A DNA stretch of 64,000 bases from an uncultured Pirellulaceae bacterium (GCA_937929805.1 CALFUT010000022.1:1-64000), one strand, 5' to 3'; counted from the first letter of the stretch, positions 9,024 to 19,110 are shown. Notes: a model not told the origin generated them from the sequence alone. Numbers and translations are program-made.

Positions 9024-9986
9024 TCACTTGGCCGCAGCCCGACGAAGCCGATCCATGATCGCTCGACCAAGATCCTGTTCGGGCACCGCTTCCGCAACGA
9101 TCAAATCAAGATCCATCTCATCAAGCCGACGCATGACCGAAAACAGGTTTGCGGCTGCCTCACGCAAACAACCTTGCTGCGAAAGCACCTCGCACGCCAC
9201 AAACGAATCGGCCGCATTCGCTGGAGCTAGACAGATCAAGCCTACACGATCCGCTCCTTCGCAAAGCGACTCGGCAGCCACGCCTTCGGCGATCACCAAC
9301 CGCGTGCGTGGGGAATAGTGCCGTGACAACTGGCCCGGTGACGTTGGCTGCGATTCCTCGTGAATTTTCGATTGAATCGGACCCGTGACCGTTTCGATTT
9401 GCTCCTGAGTCACTCCGCCATGCCGCAGCAAACGTGGTGAACCATCGTCCGAATCCACGAACGAAACGACCGCCGATTCGACGCCTATTTTGCATGGACC
9501 GCCATCAACCACGTGCAGCGAATCACCAAATTGATCGGCAACATGTGCCGCCGTAGTGGGGCTGACCATGCCAAACTTGTTCGCGCTGGGGGCAGAGATC
9601 GGTAAATCGGCCGCTCGAATGATCTTCGCTGCAACCGGATGTTGCGGGCATCGGATCGCGACCGTCTGCAGACCCGCCGTCACGATATCAGGCACACACG
9701 GTTTCTTCTTCAGCACGATCGACAGCGGTCCGGGCCAGAATTTTTCCGTTAGTTCAGCAGCCAAGGGTGGCACTGTCTCGACCAAATCAGACAACTGATT
9801 AGGATCCGCAATATGAACGATCAAGGGATCAAACTTTGGACGACCTTTCAACTCAAAAATCTTTGCCACCGCGATCGGGTCAAGCGCATTGGCTCCCAAC
9901 CCGTAAACCGTTTCTGTTGGAAACGCAACAAGCTCGCCCCGCTTTAGCAGCTCGGCCGCATTTTGAATTTGTTCGTCGGTCGTCAT
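9024..9986 (-). CDS. tsaC: L-threonylcarbamoyladenylate synthase (Sua5/TsaC family, two-domain)
   Basis: A 320-residue protein that makes threonylcarbamoyl-AMP from threonine, bicarbonate and ATP for t6A37 modification of ANN-decoding tRNAs. The YrdC domain is clear: GELVAFPTETVYGLGANA near the start, the KGRPKFDPLIVHI loop binding substrate phosphates, and PSANKFGMVSPT further on. The C-terminal SPGQLSRHYSPRT linker and about 100 extra residues identify the longer Sua5 form rather than short TsaC. The start MTTDEQ was chosen because the 87 residues encoded upstream come from the GC-rich repeat region and match nothing in the family. It lies downstream of hrpA on the same strand but separated by 380 bases, so it is probably independently transcribed. 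Confidence 0.93.
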   Translation of the reverse strand: MTTDEQIQNAAELLKRGELVAFPTETVYGLGANALDPIAVAKIFELKGRPKFDPLIVHIADPNQLSDLVETVPPLAAELTEKFWPGPLSIVLKKKPCVPDIVTAGLQTVAIRCPQHPVAAKIIRAADLPISAPSANKFGMVSPTTAAHVADQFGDSLHVVDGGPCKIGVESAVVSFVDSDDGSPRLLRHGGVTQEQIETVTGPIQSKIHEESQPTSPGQLSRHYSPRTRLVIAEGVAAESLCEGADRVGLICLAPANAADSFVACEVLSQQGCLREAAANLFSVMRRLDEMDLDLIVAEAVPEQDLGRAIMDRLRRAAAK

Positions 9987-10365
9987 TGAGTTTGAAAACA
10001 CCGTTTTAGAATTGTCAATCTTTGAAAGTAGAACAAAGCGATTGCTCGCGATCAATGAGATGCCGAGACATTGGAATGCGGTAGTTTTCTTTCCGCTGTT
10101 TATCGCCGCGTGTTGCCGGGAGTGTTGGGCCGCGTGTCGCCGGGAGGGCGAGGCTCCGCCCGAGCCGTGCGGAGGAAAAAGCTTAGCCATTAAAAGGGGG
10201 GGCGGATGGAGCCTTCCCCCCCAAATCGTGCACGAAAAAAGCCGCACCAGCGAAGCGGAGCGGATGGCGCCTTCCCGCCCGAGGATCGGTTTCGCTCAGC
10301 TAACGTCGCACTATTTCATTAAAACTTTTGGTGAAATCCACGAAGGGTTTCTCATCACCGACTCT
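9987..10365. other. Intergenic region carrying REP-like palindromes
   Basis: This gap between hrpA and tsaC has no gene. It carries GC-rich palindromic repeat units (listed separately) and should also contain the tsaC promoter near its left end. Confidence 0.5.
10129..10284. repeat. REP-like GC-rich palindromic repeats
   Basis: One unit, GGGAGGGCGAGGCTCCGCCC with a GAGCC-GCGGAGGAA tail (10138-10178), is followed by two inverted, degraded copies (GGGCGGATGGAGCCTTCCCC at about 10199-10220 and GCGGATGGCGCCTTCCCGCC at about 10260-10280). The same core occurs at 23737-23920 and 47745-47825, always between genes. The units can fold into long stems. Confidence 0.75.
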
Positions 10366-13300
10366 TCAAACTTTTCGAACCTTGGCCAACTGCTTGTCCA
10401 AGCGATTCGGCGAGACCTTGATCACCGTGCCTAGCTTCTGAGCAAACAGCGACACACGAAACTCCTCGATCATCCACCGTAGCGATTCCAGTTCCGGATC
10501 GACGATCGCCTGAGCGTCCTGCGCGGCCTTGAGCGTTTCATATTGCTGCCAGTAGTGATCCAATTGGCCCATCGCGTCGTCTTCTTTCTCGCGCGAAGTC
10601 GATGACCGCTTTTCAAGACGATACGCAATCGCTTCCAAATAGCGCGGGTATTGCTCCAACCATTGCCATGGTGTCGCGGCCAGAAACTGATTGGTCGTCA
10701 AATGTTCCAACTGCTGATTGATGTCCACCCGAGTTCGCTCGAAACGATTCGGACAATCTTCAATCGCTAACTTTGCCTCGAACGCCGCGTTCGAGATCTT
10801 TGGCAGCCACTTGGCGATCGCTTGAGCCGCAATGGAAACACTCTCAATCGCCTTTTCCTGAATGTCATCAAATTGCTGTCGGTCTCGAGGGATCTTTTGC
10901 CGATCCACAAACGCGACGCGGCTGATCAAGTCGGCCAGCTGCGGCTTGAGCGACTGCGAACCAACGATTCGAGTTAGTGACAACGCGTGCTTATCGAAAT
11001 CCGGCAGCCAATTAATCTGAGACTTGATCGCTTTTCGGTTCTTGATCGCAAACAAACGCACCAAGCCCTGTCGGGTCGTCGAGTCGGCCGCGTTCTGGGA
11101 ATCCGTCAACCGCAAGCCAACCGCGTCGCCCTGATCGACGATCGCCGGCCACGCACTGAGCGTCGTTCCACCTCGCTGAATCGGGACCTCGCGGGGTAGG
11201 TCGCCCCACGTCCAATCGGTCATGCCATCTTGCTGCCACGTTTCGTCCTCGACTTCCACCACGCTGCTGGCATGCTCGGCACCCAACTGACTGCGAATAT
11301 CAGCCACGCTGCGGCCCTCGGCCAGCATTTCGCCCGACTCATCAACCACCTGCAGATTCACTTTCAGATGGTCGCCAATTTTCTCGGTGCGAAAGTCGTT
11401 CACCGTGATCGGCATACCGCCAATTCTGGAAAGATGACCCGCCACGACCTCGTTGAAGATGCCTCGACCGACTTCCATTTCGTTGACGATCTTCTGAGCC
11501 GTCTCCGGCGCAGGGACCACGTTCCGACGAAGCGATTTCGGCAAACTGCGAATCAAGGCAACGATTTGTTCCTCGAACAAGCCCGGCACCAGCCAACCTG
11601 TTTGAGCATCATCCAACTGCCCGACGCCCTCGATCGGAATCCGGACCGTTGCGCCGTCGTCGTTCGAGCCGGGCTCAAATCGATACTGCATCGGGATCTG
11701 CATCGATCCAACTGTCACGCGATCGGGAAACAACTGCTTCGCGTCGTCGTTGTTCAGGTTCGGAAGCAAATCAGCCCGAGTCATCTTCCAACCGGATTGC
11801 ACTTCCGGATCGGCTTTGATGTGTTTCTTCAGGCTGGCGGCATCGGTGGCATCGTCGGGCAGGTGGGTGTGGTAAAAATCAACCACCGTGGCGATATCAA
11901 CGATCAGTTCGCGATTGCGAGTCTTATCCGCTTCGTTTTTGATCTCTTCCAGAAGCCACTGGTTGTGCGTCCAAAAGTCCAAATTGGTTTCGAACTCTTG
12001 CTCGGCCAAGCCGGACTCGATGAACAAGCCGCGACTGACTTCGGTGTCGATTCGCGAGTACCCCACCAGCCGACCATTAACGACCGGAAGCCCGAATAGC
12101 GACACGTGCTCGGACGCCATCACCGACTGACGTTTCTTACTCCAATGAGGATCCGTGTACCGTCGCTTGAGCAGGTGCGAACCGATTCGCTCGAGCCAAT
12201 CCGGCGAGATCTTGGCCACCGTCCGAGCGTACCGGCGCGAGGTTTCGACGATTTCTGCCGACACGGTCCACTTCGGTTTCTCTTCGAAAACACCCGAACC
12301 GGGCCACAGATGAAACTTCAGCCCGCCGGCCCCCGTGTATTCGTGTCGATCCCCCAACATGGCGACTCCGGACAGCAGACCTGACAGTAAACTTCGGTGA
12401 ATGGCGTTGTAATCATTTTTGCGACTGCGAGCCTTCAGTTTTTGCTCAGACGCCATCCGCTTTAGCTGGCGATGAATATCCTGCCACTGTCGCATCAACG
12501 GATACGAGAGAAAGTTCTGCTCGCACGCTTTCTTCAGTTTGCCGCGAGAGAGATTCTCTTTTTGCTCGTGGAAGAAATCCCAGATGTTTAGCAGCGTCAG
12601 AAAATCCGACTTGCCATCGAGGAACTTTTCGTGGGCCGCATCGGCCGCTTGTTTTCTTTCGACCGGCCTCACCCGAGGATCCTGAATTTCCAAAGCTGAC
12701 GCGATGATCAATATCTCGGTCAGACAGCTTTCGTCGTCCGCCGCAAACAGCATCCGACCAATGCGTGGATCAACCGGCAGACGAGCCAGCTTCTTGCCCA
12801 ACGGCGTCAACTGCCGGCGTTCGTCAACGGCTCCGACTTCAAACAACGTCTTGAAGCCGTCGCGAACGGTGTCGGGCCGCGGCGGATCGGGAAACGGAAA
12901 CTCATCGACTTTGCCCAACCGCATCGAAAGCGTTTGCAGAATCACGGACGCGAGGTTGGTGCGCCGGATTTCGGGAACAGAGAACTCCGGGCGGCTCAGG
13001 TAGTCTTCTTCGCTGTACAGTCGCACGCAGATACCCGGACCGATTCGACCACAACGCCCGGCTCGCTGATTGGCCGAAGCCTGACTGACCGCTTGGATCG
13101 GCAATCGCTGGACTTTGCTTTTCGGCGAGTAATGGCTGATTCGAGCGGTTCCGGTATCGATCACGAATCGAATTCTGGGCACGGTGATGGAGGACTCGGC
13201 CACGTTGGTCGCCAGCACGATTCGGCGTTTCTTGCCCGGTTGAAAGATCGTGTTCTGCTGGTCGGTCGAAAGCCGAGCGTACAACGGCAGGATCTCGGTG

Positions 13301-14406
13301 GCTCCGCCACGCAGGTTGGCGGTTCGCAGTTTCTTGCTGGCGGAGCGGATGTCGGCTTCGGTCGGAAGAAAGATCAACATGTCGCCGTTGTCGATCCCGG
13401 ACACTTCGGCGACCACGTCCACCAGATGATCGATGGTGTCACGCTGTTGATTTTGGCCGGCTGTCTCTTGGTCCGCACCCCCCTCAGCGCCTTCAACGGG
13501 GCGGTACTCAATGTCGACCGGATACGTTCGCCCGGCAACCTCGATGATTGGCACCGGCTTGTTTTCGTCCAACGTGAAATGCTCAGCAAAGCGCTGGGTA
13601 TCGATCGTCGCCGAAGTGATAATCAACCGCAGGTCCGGACGCTTTGGCAAAATCGTTGTCAGGTAGCCGAGCAGAAAATCAATGTTCAACGAACGCTCGT
13701 GGGCTTCGTCCACGATGATGACTTCGTACTGTTCGAGAAATCGGTCGGACTGAGTTTCCGCCAACAGGATTCCGTCGGTCATCAATTTGACATACGAACT
13801 TTCGCCCGTCTTGTCCGCAAACCGGATCTTATAGCCGATGTCCTGTCCAACCGGCGATCCCAACTGCGATGCGATCCGATTGGCAACACCGGTCGCCGCG
13901 ATCCGACGTGGCTGCGTATGTCCAATCGTGCCGCCGACTCCAAAACCGGCCTGCATCGCCAGCAGCGGCAACTGGGTCGACTTGCCACTGCCCGTTTCGC
14001 CACTGACGACGACGACTTGATGGTCACGCATCGCCTGACAGATTTCGTCACGTCGCTCAAAGATCGGTAACGTCTCATCCAGCTTCAGTTCCGGCAATCC
14101 GTTCTGCCGTTTCTCTCGCAACTTGGCCGATGCCGTCGCTCGCGCGGTGAGTGACTCGATCTGAGTTTCGACCGGCTGTTTCTTTTTTTGGGCTGCCCGA
14201 ATCCGGTCAAGCTCTCGCTTCAACCGAAACCGATCGCGCAGCATCGCCTTGCCAACGAGTTCTTCCAGATCTGCGAGGGTCACGGGCAAAGAATGGTCAC
14301 CAAAGCGGAAAAGCGCGAAAAGAGAGTCAGTGTAGTCGACACTCTCGTGTCCTGACCAGTTCGCGCTGTAGATGGGGGGCTTTTTAAGCCGGGCAAACGC
14401 CCGCAT
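10366..14406 (-). CDS. hrpA: ATP-dependent RNA helicase HrpA (DEAH box)
   Basis: A DEAH/RHA helicase of 1346 residues, the full length for HrpA (about 1300 in E. coli). Motif I GETGSGKST is near residue 135 and motif II DEAH near 235. SATIDTQRFA (motif III), the helicase-C region (VAESSITVPRIRFVIDTG, then QRAGRCGRIGPG) and the HA2/OB segment follow. The C-terminal third is the DUF3418 domain typical of HrpA. The first 41 residues look unlike the family; similarity begins around VTLADLEELVGKAMLRDR, so a GTG start near 14283 is a serious alternative. It lies 30 bases downstream of the DUF11-type surface gene on the same strand. Bacterial HrpA acts on ribosomal or messenger RNA; no specific substrate can be inferred here. 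Confidence 0.95.
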   Translation of the reverse strand: MRAFARLKKPPIYSANWSGHESVDYTDSLFALFRFGDHSLPVTLADLEELVGKAMLRDRFRLKRELDRIRAAQKKKQPVETQIESLTARATASAKLREKRQNGLPELKLDETLPIFERRDEICQAMRDHQVVVVSGETGSGKSTQLPLLAMQAGFGVGGTIGHTQPRRIAATGVANRIASQLGSPVGQDIGYKIRFADKTGESSYVKLMTDGILLAETQSDRFLEQYEVIIVDEAHERSLNIDFLLGYLTTILPKRPDLRLIITSATIDTQRFAEHFTLDENKPVPIIEVAGRTYPVDIEYRPVEGAEGGADQETAGQNQQRDTIDHLVDVVAEVSGIDNGDMLIFLPTEADIRSASKKLRTANLRGGATEILPLYARLSTDQQNTIFQPGKKRRIVLATNVAESSITVPRIRFVIDTGTARISHYSPKSKVQRLPIQAVSQASANQRAGRCGRIGPGICVRLYSEEDYLSRPEFSVPEIRRTNLASVILQTLSMRLGKVDEFPFPDPPRPDTVRDGFKTLFEVGAVDERRQLTPLGKKLARLPVDPRIGRMLFAADDESCLTEILIIASALEIQDPRVRPVERKQAADAAHEKFLDGKSDFLTLLNIWDFFHEQKENLSRGKLKKACEQNFLSYPLMRQWQDIHRQLKRMASEQKLKARSRKNDYNAIHRSLLSGLLSGVAMLGDRHEYTGAGGLKFHLWPGSGVFEEKPKWTVSAEIVETSRRYARTVAKISPDWLERIGSHLLKRRYTDPHWSKKRQSVMASEHVSLFGLPVVNGRLVGYSRIDTEVSRGLFIESGLAEQEFETNLDFWTHNQWLLEEIKNEADKTRNRELIVDIATVVDFYHTHLPDDATDAASLKKHIKADPEVQSGWKMTRADLLPNLNNDDAKQLFPDRVTVGSMQIPMQYRFEPGSNDDGATVRIPIEGVGQLDDAQTGWLVPGLFEEQIVALIRSLPKSLRRNVVPAPETAQKIVNEMEVGRGIFNEVVAGHLSRIGGMPITVNDFRTEKIGDHLKVNLQVVDESGEMLAEGRSVADIRSQLGAEHASSVVEVEDETWQQDGMTDWTWGDLPREVPIQRGGTTLSAWPAIVDQGDAVGLRLTDSQNAADSTTRQGLVRLFAIKNRKAIKSQINWLPDFDKHALSLTRIVGSQSLKPQLADLISRVAFVDRQKIPRDRQQFDDIQEKAIESVSIAAQAIAKWLPKISNAAFEAKLAIEDCPNRFERTRVDINQQLEHLTTNQFLAATPWQWLEQYPRYLEAIAYRLEKRSSTSREKEDDAMGQLDHYWQQYETLKAAQDAQAIVDPELESLRWMIEEFRVSLFAQKLGTVIKVSPNRLDKQLAKVRKV

Positions 14407-14436
14407 TGTTGGGCGTTTCCAGAATACAAGTCGATC

Positions 14437-16074
14437 TTACTTCAGGCTGCGGGCGTCCGGTTCGAAGGGTGGCAATGGTGCCGCCAGTTCATATTGATCC
14501 AAGACGGTCGATTGAAAGATCGCTTGGCCTCGGAACTGGTTGTCGACCCCGAGCGTGACCTTTTGCAGATGGCCATCCGAAGAGACCATTTTCGCTAGGT
14601 AGCGAATCGTTTCCTCGGAACTTGCGGCGACTTTCGGCAGTTTCCACGTGATCGTACGAGCTTTGCCGTCAAACCAAGCGTCGCGATCAAGCACCGTTAC
14701 TTCGATGCCTGTTGGGATGGCAAGCTGAACCAGCACTTCATCCACGTCCTCAGTCGAAGCATTTTCAATTGAAACCTGATACTCGGCCTCTTCCCCCGTC
14801 ACGGCATGTTGAGGACCGTCGATTTTCGTTTTCAATTGGGACTTGAACCAACCATTTTCTGGGTCGGTCGATGTGGCGGAAACCTGAGGCGTCACGTCAT
14901 CCGCTACAGGGATCGGCTGGGACTCGACCATATTTCTACTTGAGGCTTCCGGTGTGTTATCTTCCATGACTGAAAGCGAGCCAGCGGCAATCTCATTCAC
15001 GTTTTGCGTGATCGCGGTTGGCGTTGCTGCTTCCTCGATTTGTGGGTTCGCAACCATAACCTTCCCCGGAATACCCACCTGACCGTAGCTTAAGCGAGAC
15101 TGAGCCTGCCATTTCTTGCGAGCTTCCTCTGCCGACTGCACGTTCATTTTCGGCCCGGCCGAGACGGTGCGAGCGGTCACTTTTTTCCGTTCTTCAACCT
15201 TGGATTTCGATTTCGGGGTCGCAATGGGTTGCAACCTCTTTTGTTCAGCCCAAACGTTCACCTTGTGTGGTTTGGAACGAGCGGCCAAGTGACGAACATG
15301 CTCCAACGAGAACCGAGATTCGAACACGATGTCTTCGCCAGCACTCGGGTTCGTCGTCAACTCAACCGTTTCTGAATCTCCCGGAGCGATGGAATCAAAC
15401 TTATACCGAGCCGTTTTGCCAACAACGACTGTCTCATAGGGAAAGACTTCGATGATGTGCGCGTGATTTGGAACGACCAGCTCGATCACCACATTCTTCG
15501 CCACTTTGGGACTTGTGTTCTCAATTTTGAAAAAGTGGCGGTTGGGTGACGAAGCTCGTGATTCGGGCGGATGAATGAGGATCGCCGATTCTGCCTCAAC
15601 CGAAGACATCGGTGTCGACTTCTTATCCGGAAGTAGTGCAGTCACTTGGCTGACGCGGTAACTGAGTGTCTCGTCGGCTGCCAATTCAAAGTTGGCGTTC
15701 ACCGAATTCGCCGTATCTTCGGCAGTTTGATCTGCCCCAAGCTGCAAAGACGCCGCCACCATCGATTCAAGTTCAGCAAACATACCGCTCGCGAAGGTCG
15801 ACTCGACCGGAGCAACTATTTCCTCAAGCTGGTTCACATTTGGTTCTGGAGTGATGTCCGCATTGATCTGAGTTCGTGCGTGTTCGACGGCCAAGATAGG
15901 TTCAAGAATCGATGGAGCTGGGTTTGTCTGAGCCCCTTTTGAATAGGCAGACGCAACCGGCGATGCGGCGGGAGCAACCGCTTGATCAAACGACTGCAAC
16001 GCAGAAACCTGACTGGCGGTGCCCACGGTCAGCATTGAAACTAAACACGCACGAGTGATCGTTCTTCGAATCAT
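14437..16074 (-). CDS. Secreted protein with two DUF11-like (CARDB-type) domains
   Basis: A 545-residue exported protein. The start MIRRTITRACLVSMLTVGTA was chosen because it gives a clean signal peptide ending SALQ and has GGGAAAG upstream; a longer frame exists but adds an unsupported extension. Two immunoglobulin-like modules are visible, about 180-290 (FFKIENTSPKVAKNVVIEL) and about 410-530 (YQVSIENASTEDVDEVLVQL, then a WFDGKARTITWKL strand). Both match the 'conserved repeat domain' common in planctomycete and Bacteroidetes surface proteins. The linker is charged and Ala/Glu-rich. It probably serves the cell envelope; no enzymatic motif is seen. Confidence 0.75.
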   Translation of the reverse strand: MIRRTITRACLVSMLTVGTASQVSALQSFDQAVAPAASPVASAYSKGAQTNPAPSILEPILAVEHARTQINADITPEPNVNQLEEIVAPVESTFASGMFAELESMVAASLQLGADQTAEDTANSVNANFELAADETLSYRVSQVTALLPDKKSTPMSSVEAESAILIHPPESRASSPNRHFFKIENTSPKVAKNVVIELVVPNHAHIIEVFPYETVVVGKTARYKFDSIAPGDSETVELTTNPSAGEDIVFESRFSLEHVRHLAARSKPHKVNVWAEQKRLQPIATPKSKSKVEERKKVTARTVSAGPKMNVQSAEEARKKWQAQSRLSYGQVGIPGKVMVANPQIEEAATPTAITQNVNEIAAGSLSVMEDNTPEASSRNMVESQPIPVADDVTPQVSATSTDPENGWFKSQLKTKIDGPQHAVTGEEAEYQVSIENASTEDVDEVLVQLAIPTGIEVTVLDRDAWFDGKARTITWKLPKVAASSEETIRYLAKMVSSDGHLQKVTLGVDNQFRGQAIFQSTVLDQYELAAPLPPFEPDARSLK

Positions 16075-16240
16075 GACTTTCCCTGTCTTCAAACTGAATG
16101 GCGAAAGCAGCGGACACGCTTCGCAGCGATACCGCGTCACCTGACTCAGATATCGGGCAACACGAAGCCCGAAGATTCGGAAAAATCCGCACAAATTAAA
16201 CTGCGGACGATCAGCGATTTTCTTGACCATCACAATCGTC

Positions 16241-16583
16241 AAACTTTAACAACCTGTGCTAGCAGTATCGCGGTTGCGAAGCCCCAGACCCAGTTGGGGC
16301 GCACTCAAGCAAACCACCGCTGCTTGCATCTCCAGACGCCAAAAAACCGTGGGGAATAGGCCCGCCAAAAGGTTTTCTGCAAATTCCAAACGGGCTGGAC
16401 CAACCGTGTCCGACCGCTCGCGAAGATAACACCAGACCCGGAGACAAGGTCAGCAACACCAAGATCAAGTTTGATCTGGCAAGCGAGCCCCGGCCGGCAA
16501 CCCGGCACTTCGGAGCCTTATTGACACGTATGCAGGAAGCAACTGCGAAACCATTTAGAGCCAGTGACGCTCAAGGAGAAACC
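16241..16583. other. Divergent promoter region and csrA leader
   Basis: About 340 bases between the divergent DUF11-type gene and csrA. Two small hairpins are visible: GCCCCA...TGGGGC (near 16295-16315) and AGATCAA-GTT-TGATCT (near 16460-16477). The leader contains GGA triplets, including the one in the Shine-Dalgarno AAGGAGA at 16573-16579. GGA is the core CsrA-binding motif, so autoregulation is possible but unproven. Confidence 0.4.
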
Positions 16584-16880
16584 ATGCTCGTTCTATCACG
16601 CAAGAAAAACGAAACCATCATCATCGACGGCCGCATCAAGATTGAGGTGCTCAAGATCAAGGGAAACACAATTCGCTTGGGCATTTCTGCTCCCAAGGAT
16701 ATGAAAGTTCTTCGGGGCGAGTTGAGCCCTTTCGAAATCGAGATCGAAGCCGAGATTAAAGATGATGTGAAATGTGTCGCCGAAGAAAAGCCTAGCTACG
16801 TTCAGCACACTAGCGGGTTTTTAGTTTCGGCAGACGAGGCAACCGCGTTACCTAACCCGTTTGCCGTGATCGCCAGTTGA
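16584..16880 (+). CDS. csrA: Translational regulator CsrA, long form
   Basis: A 98-residue protein beginning MLVLSRKKNETIIIDGRIKI, the unmistakable CsrA/RsmA opening. The start follows a perfect AAGGAG ribosome-binding site. The core keeps the residues used for GGA-RNA recognition: an N-terminal Leu-x-Leu-x-Arg strand, and VLRGEL in place of the usual VxREEI. Most CsrA proteins end near residue 60-70; this one has an extra 30-odd residues (from about 65) without a known domain. CsrA binds mRNA leaders and represses or activates translation. No fliW or flagellin gene lies beside it here. Confidence 0.95.
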   Translation: MLVLSRKKNETIIIDGRIKIEVLKIKGNTIRLGISAPKDMKVLRGELSPFEIEIEAEIKDDVKCVAEEKPSYVQHTSGFLVSADEATALPNPFAVIAS

Positions 16881-17138
16881 GCTCAGCGCGTCTCGGTTTA
16901 GGGAACGCCTTAGAGGAACGCCCAAGGGCGGCACTGCTTTGCCAAATCTTCATTGAACCGGCATCGACGCTTAGCAATGCCAGTGTCGCCCATTGGGGCC
17001 GCCAGACGAGGAGGCATCCGCACAATGAAAGGGGACTTGATTCTGGCGGAACTTAATGGACATTGACGATTGGCTTCGTGGCACACTTAGGGCACTAACA
17101 CGAATCCGCGTTGATTTCAAAACTGTCCGGTCCGTTCG

Positions 17139-17561
17139 ATGCAATCAAACTCATTCAAAATTCTACGAATCCTGCTGGGCGTAATCGGTGCCGGACTGTT
17201 GGTCGCCACGGCGGCCGTCTTCCTACCGGTCAGCTGGATGGCCGTCAGTCACCGTTGGCTTGGTCTGGGAGAATTTCCAGATTCCCCCATCACCATCTAT
17301 CTAGCCCGTTCAACTTCGTTGCTATACGCAGTCCACGGATTTCTGATGCTGTACACGGCCATTCGTCTTCGCCAACATCTACCCTTGGCAAAGATTTTTG
17401 GCTACCTGCACATTGCGATTGGCCTAGTGATGTTGGGCATCGATCTGACGACGCCCATGCCCACCTACTGGACCGCAGTCGAAGGCATTCCAATTTCGCT
17501 TACTGGCGCGGCGCTCGTTTGGCTGGCGGCAAAAGCAGAAGCTCACGCTACAATCAAATAA
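17139..17561 (+). CDS. Small four-helix membrane protein, unknown function
   Basis: A 140-residue protein with four evident hydrophobic helices (about 8-30, 52-74, 81-102 and 113-132) joined by short loops, one containing GLGEFPDSPITIYLARSTS. It has no enzymatic motif. It resembles the short uncharacterised inner-membrane proteins common in planctomycetes. The ATG at 17139 is preferred over an overlapping frame starting at 17111, which has no membrane pattern and is a shadow. It converges with the PEP-CTERM gene with only 9 bases between stops. The 258 bases between it and csrA show only a small CGCCCAAGGGCG hairpin. Confidence 0.75.
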   Translation: MQSNSFKILRILLGVIGAGLLVATAAVFLPVSWMAVSHRWLGLGEFPDSPITIYLARSTSLLYAVHGFLMLYTAIRLRQHLPLAKIFGYLHIAIGLVMLGIDLTTPMPTYWTAVEGIPISLTGAALVWLAAKAEAHATIK

Positions 17562-17570
17562 GCAGCTCCG

Positions 17571-18188
17571 CTAAGCGCTTCGCCGACGGCGGGCACAGCC
17601 TGCCAATGAGGCGACTCCCAACAACAGCAAACCAGAAGGCTCTGGGATTGCAGTCACCGGAACAGCTGGACGTTCCGCCGCTCCAAAAGCCTGAGCCCGG
17701 AAGCCAAGAAACGCTTCATCGGTAAGCGTGATGCTGCTGATGCCGAAGTCGGACACTTGCCACCCCACGTTACCGTTGCTCAAAGTACCGATGAAAGTGT
17801 TCCAAAATCGATTGTCCACATTGAAGTCGGGAGTATCCGTGTCACCTTCGTAGGAGAACGTGTTGATCGCCAGCCCTAGATCACCACCGAAGTCTGTCGT
17901 GTCCAGTTCTAAAGTGCTTTGGCTGACGATTTCAAGCAAGCCATCGGCTGCGCTTGTGTCGGGTGCATCCCACTGGTATCCGAACGCATAAGAATCTCGT
18001 GGCCCCGTGGCCGAAAGCGGGCTGCCACCAAAATCGATTACGAAGTAGGACGTGTTACTACCGATCCCAAACAGCCCCTCCAGTTCAAGGACTCCGTCTT
18101 CGAGCGCAACCTGTGCACGCGAAGATTGAGCCATGACGCTTAGCAAAAATAGGATCGTACAGATCGTTACGCTCGTTGGTTTTCTCAT
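17571..18188 (-). CDS. PEP-CTERM sorting-domain protein, downstream of a B12 riboswitch
   Basis: A 205-residue exported protein. It has an N-terminal signal peptide (MRKPTSVTICTILFLLSVMA, ending SSRAQ), a beta-rich passenger of about 150 residues full of Asp, Gly and Thr, and a classic PEP-CTERM tail: IPEPSG, a Leu/Val/Ala helix, then CARRRRSA. The tail directs processing by an exosortase and anchoring at the cell surface. The passenger has no named domain, but its FGYQWD and FRAQAFG segments resemble PEP-CTERM surface proteins. It follows the DUF1559 gene by 64 bases on the same strand and is probably co-transcribed, which would put it under the cobalamin riboswitch upstream. Confidence 0.85.
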   Translation of the reverse strand: MRKPTSVTICTILFLLSVMAQSSRAQVALEDGVLELEGLFGIGSNTSYFVIDFGGSPLSATGPRDSYAFGYQWDAPDTSAADGLLEIVSQSTLELDTTDFGGDLGLAINTFSYEGDTDTPDFNVDNRFWNTFIGTLSNGNVGWQVSDFGISSITLTDEAFLGFRAQAFGAAERPAVPVTAIPEPSGLLLLGVASLAGCARRRRSA

Positions 18189-18252
18189 TTGAAGTCTCTA
18201 TCGATAAAGGTAACTAAAACTTGGTTCTTTTGGTTCTATTCGCGAAGGTTCA

Positions 18253-19110
18253 TCATTGATCAATGATCTCGCCACCGTCTCGCGTTAATATCGCAATCAA
18301 CACGTCTTGATCAATGCCGTCGTCAAAGTACGAAACATGACCGTCACAAAACGCTAGATTTACTCCGCCCGGATGGTCGCTAAACAGTTCATTATTCTGA
18401 GTCTCATTGATGCCGATGTTGAAACGCTGATCAAACAGGTTCTGTCCGTTGATCCACTCCGACTGAAACTGGCCGTCTCGCCCGGTACATTCACCGACGA
18501 CCGCCGTGTTGGACAAGCCATCACGAATCTCGGCTGTGGTGACCGGAGTCTCATAGACCATCACACCAAGGTGCTCCGGCAATGGCTCGGGTACGGAGAA
18601 ACCGACTCCGAACAGCCCACCGTAGTCAGTGAAGGCCAAGTTGTCGCCCGCGTCCCACTGACCGTTCTGATTCTTGTCGCCCGTCGTCGATCCGGTTCTT
18701 TCGGTCGTAGCGGTTGATGGACAAAGATAGACCGGCAGCACCGATCTACCCGCGTCTCGGTTTTCGATCGCATTGAATCGATGCTGGAAACTGATTTGAT
18801 CGTGGACGGCTTGTTGCTCGATGAACGGCAACAAACTGGCCGACCATGCCAATTGAAGCCGCGGAGCCGGCAGACGCCAATCGCACTCAATGCAACCGGC
18901 TGGGAAGAATTGATGCGTCGCCTCGTAATTGGCCAACCCCAATCCGATTTGCCTTAAATGATTTTGACACGCCGTCCGTCGAGCCGCCTCGCGAACCTGC
19001 TGCACGGCGGGCAGCAACATTCCGATCAAAATGCCGATGATCGCGATTACCACCAGCAACTCCACCAATGTGAACGCGGGTCGATCGAATTTTGGGCAGA
19101 CAAGCTTCAT
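18253..19110 (-). CDS. DUF1559 prepilin-like protein with H-X9-DG tail
   Basis: A 285-residue member of the large planctomycete DUF1559 family. The N-terminus has a type IV prepilin cleavage/methylation motif: a short basic leader, then [20 protein letters not shown], followed by [30 protein letters not shown], which is diagnostic. The C-terminus carries the H-X9-DG motif ([22 protein letters not shown]). Members are thought to be pseudopilin-like envelope proteins; their functions are mostly unknown. The leader between 19111 and 19475 holds a cobalamin riboswitch on the same strand, so expression is expected to fall when B12 is plentiful. The PEP-CTERM gene follows. Confidence 0.95.
   Translation of the reverse strand: MKLVCPKFDRPAFTLVELLVVIAIIGILIGMLLPAVQQVREAARRTACQNHLRQIGLGLANYEATHQFFPAGCIECDWRLPAPRLQLAWSASLLPFIEQQAVHDQISFQHRFNAIENRDAGRSVLPVYLCPSTATTERTGSTTGDKNQNGQWDAGDNLAFTDYGGLFGVGFSVPEPLPEHLGVMVYETPVTTAEIRDGLSNTAVVGECTGRDGQFQSEWINGQNLFDQRFNIGINETQNNELFSDHPGGVNLAFCDGHVSYFDDGIDQDVLIAILTRDGGEIIDQ

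Noticed and set aside
12934-14070. Plus-strand ORF of 378 codons opposite hrpA
   Set aside because: Antisense shadow of the conserved helicase core; no motif or ribosome-binding site.
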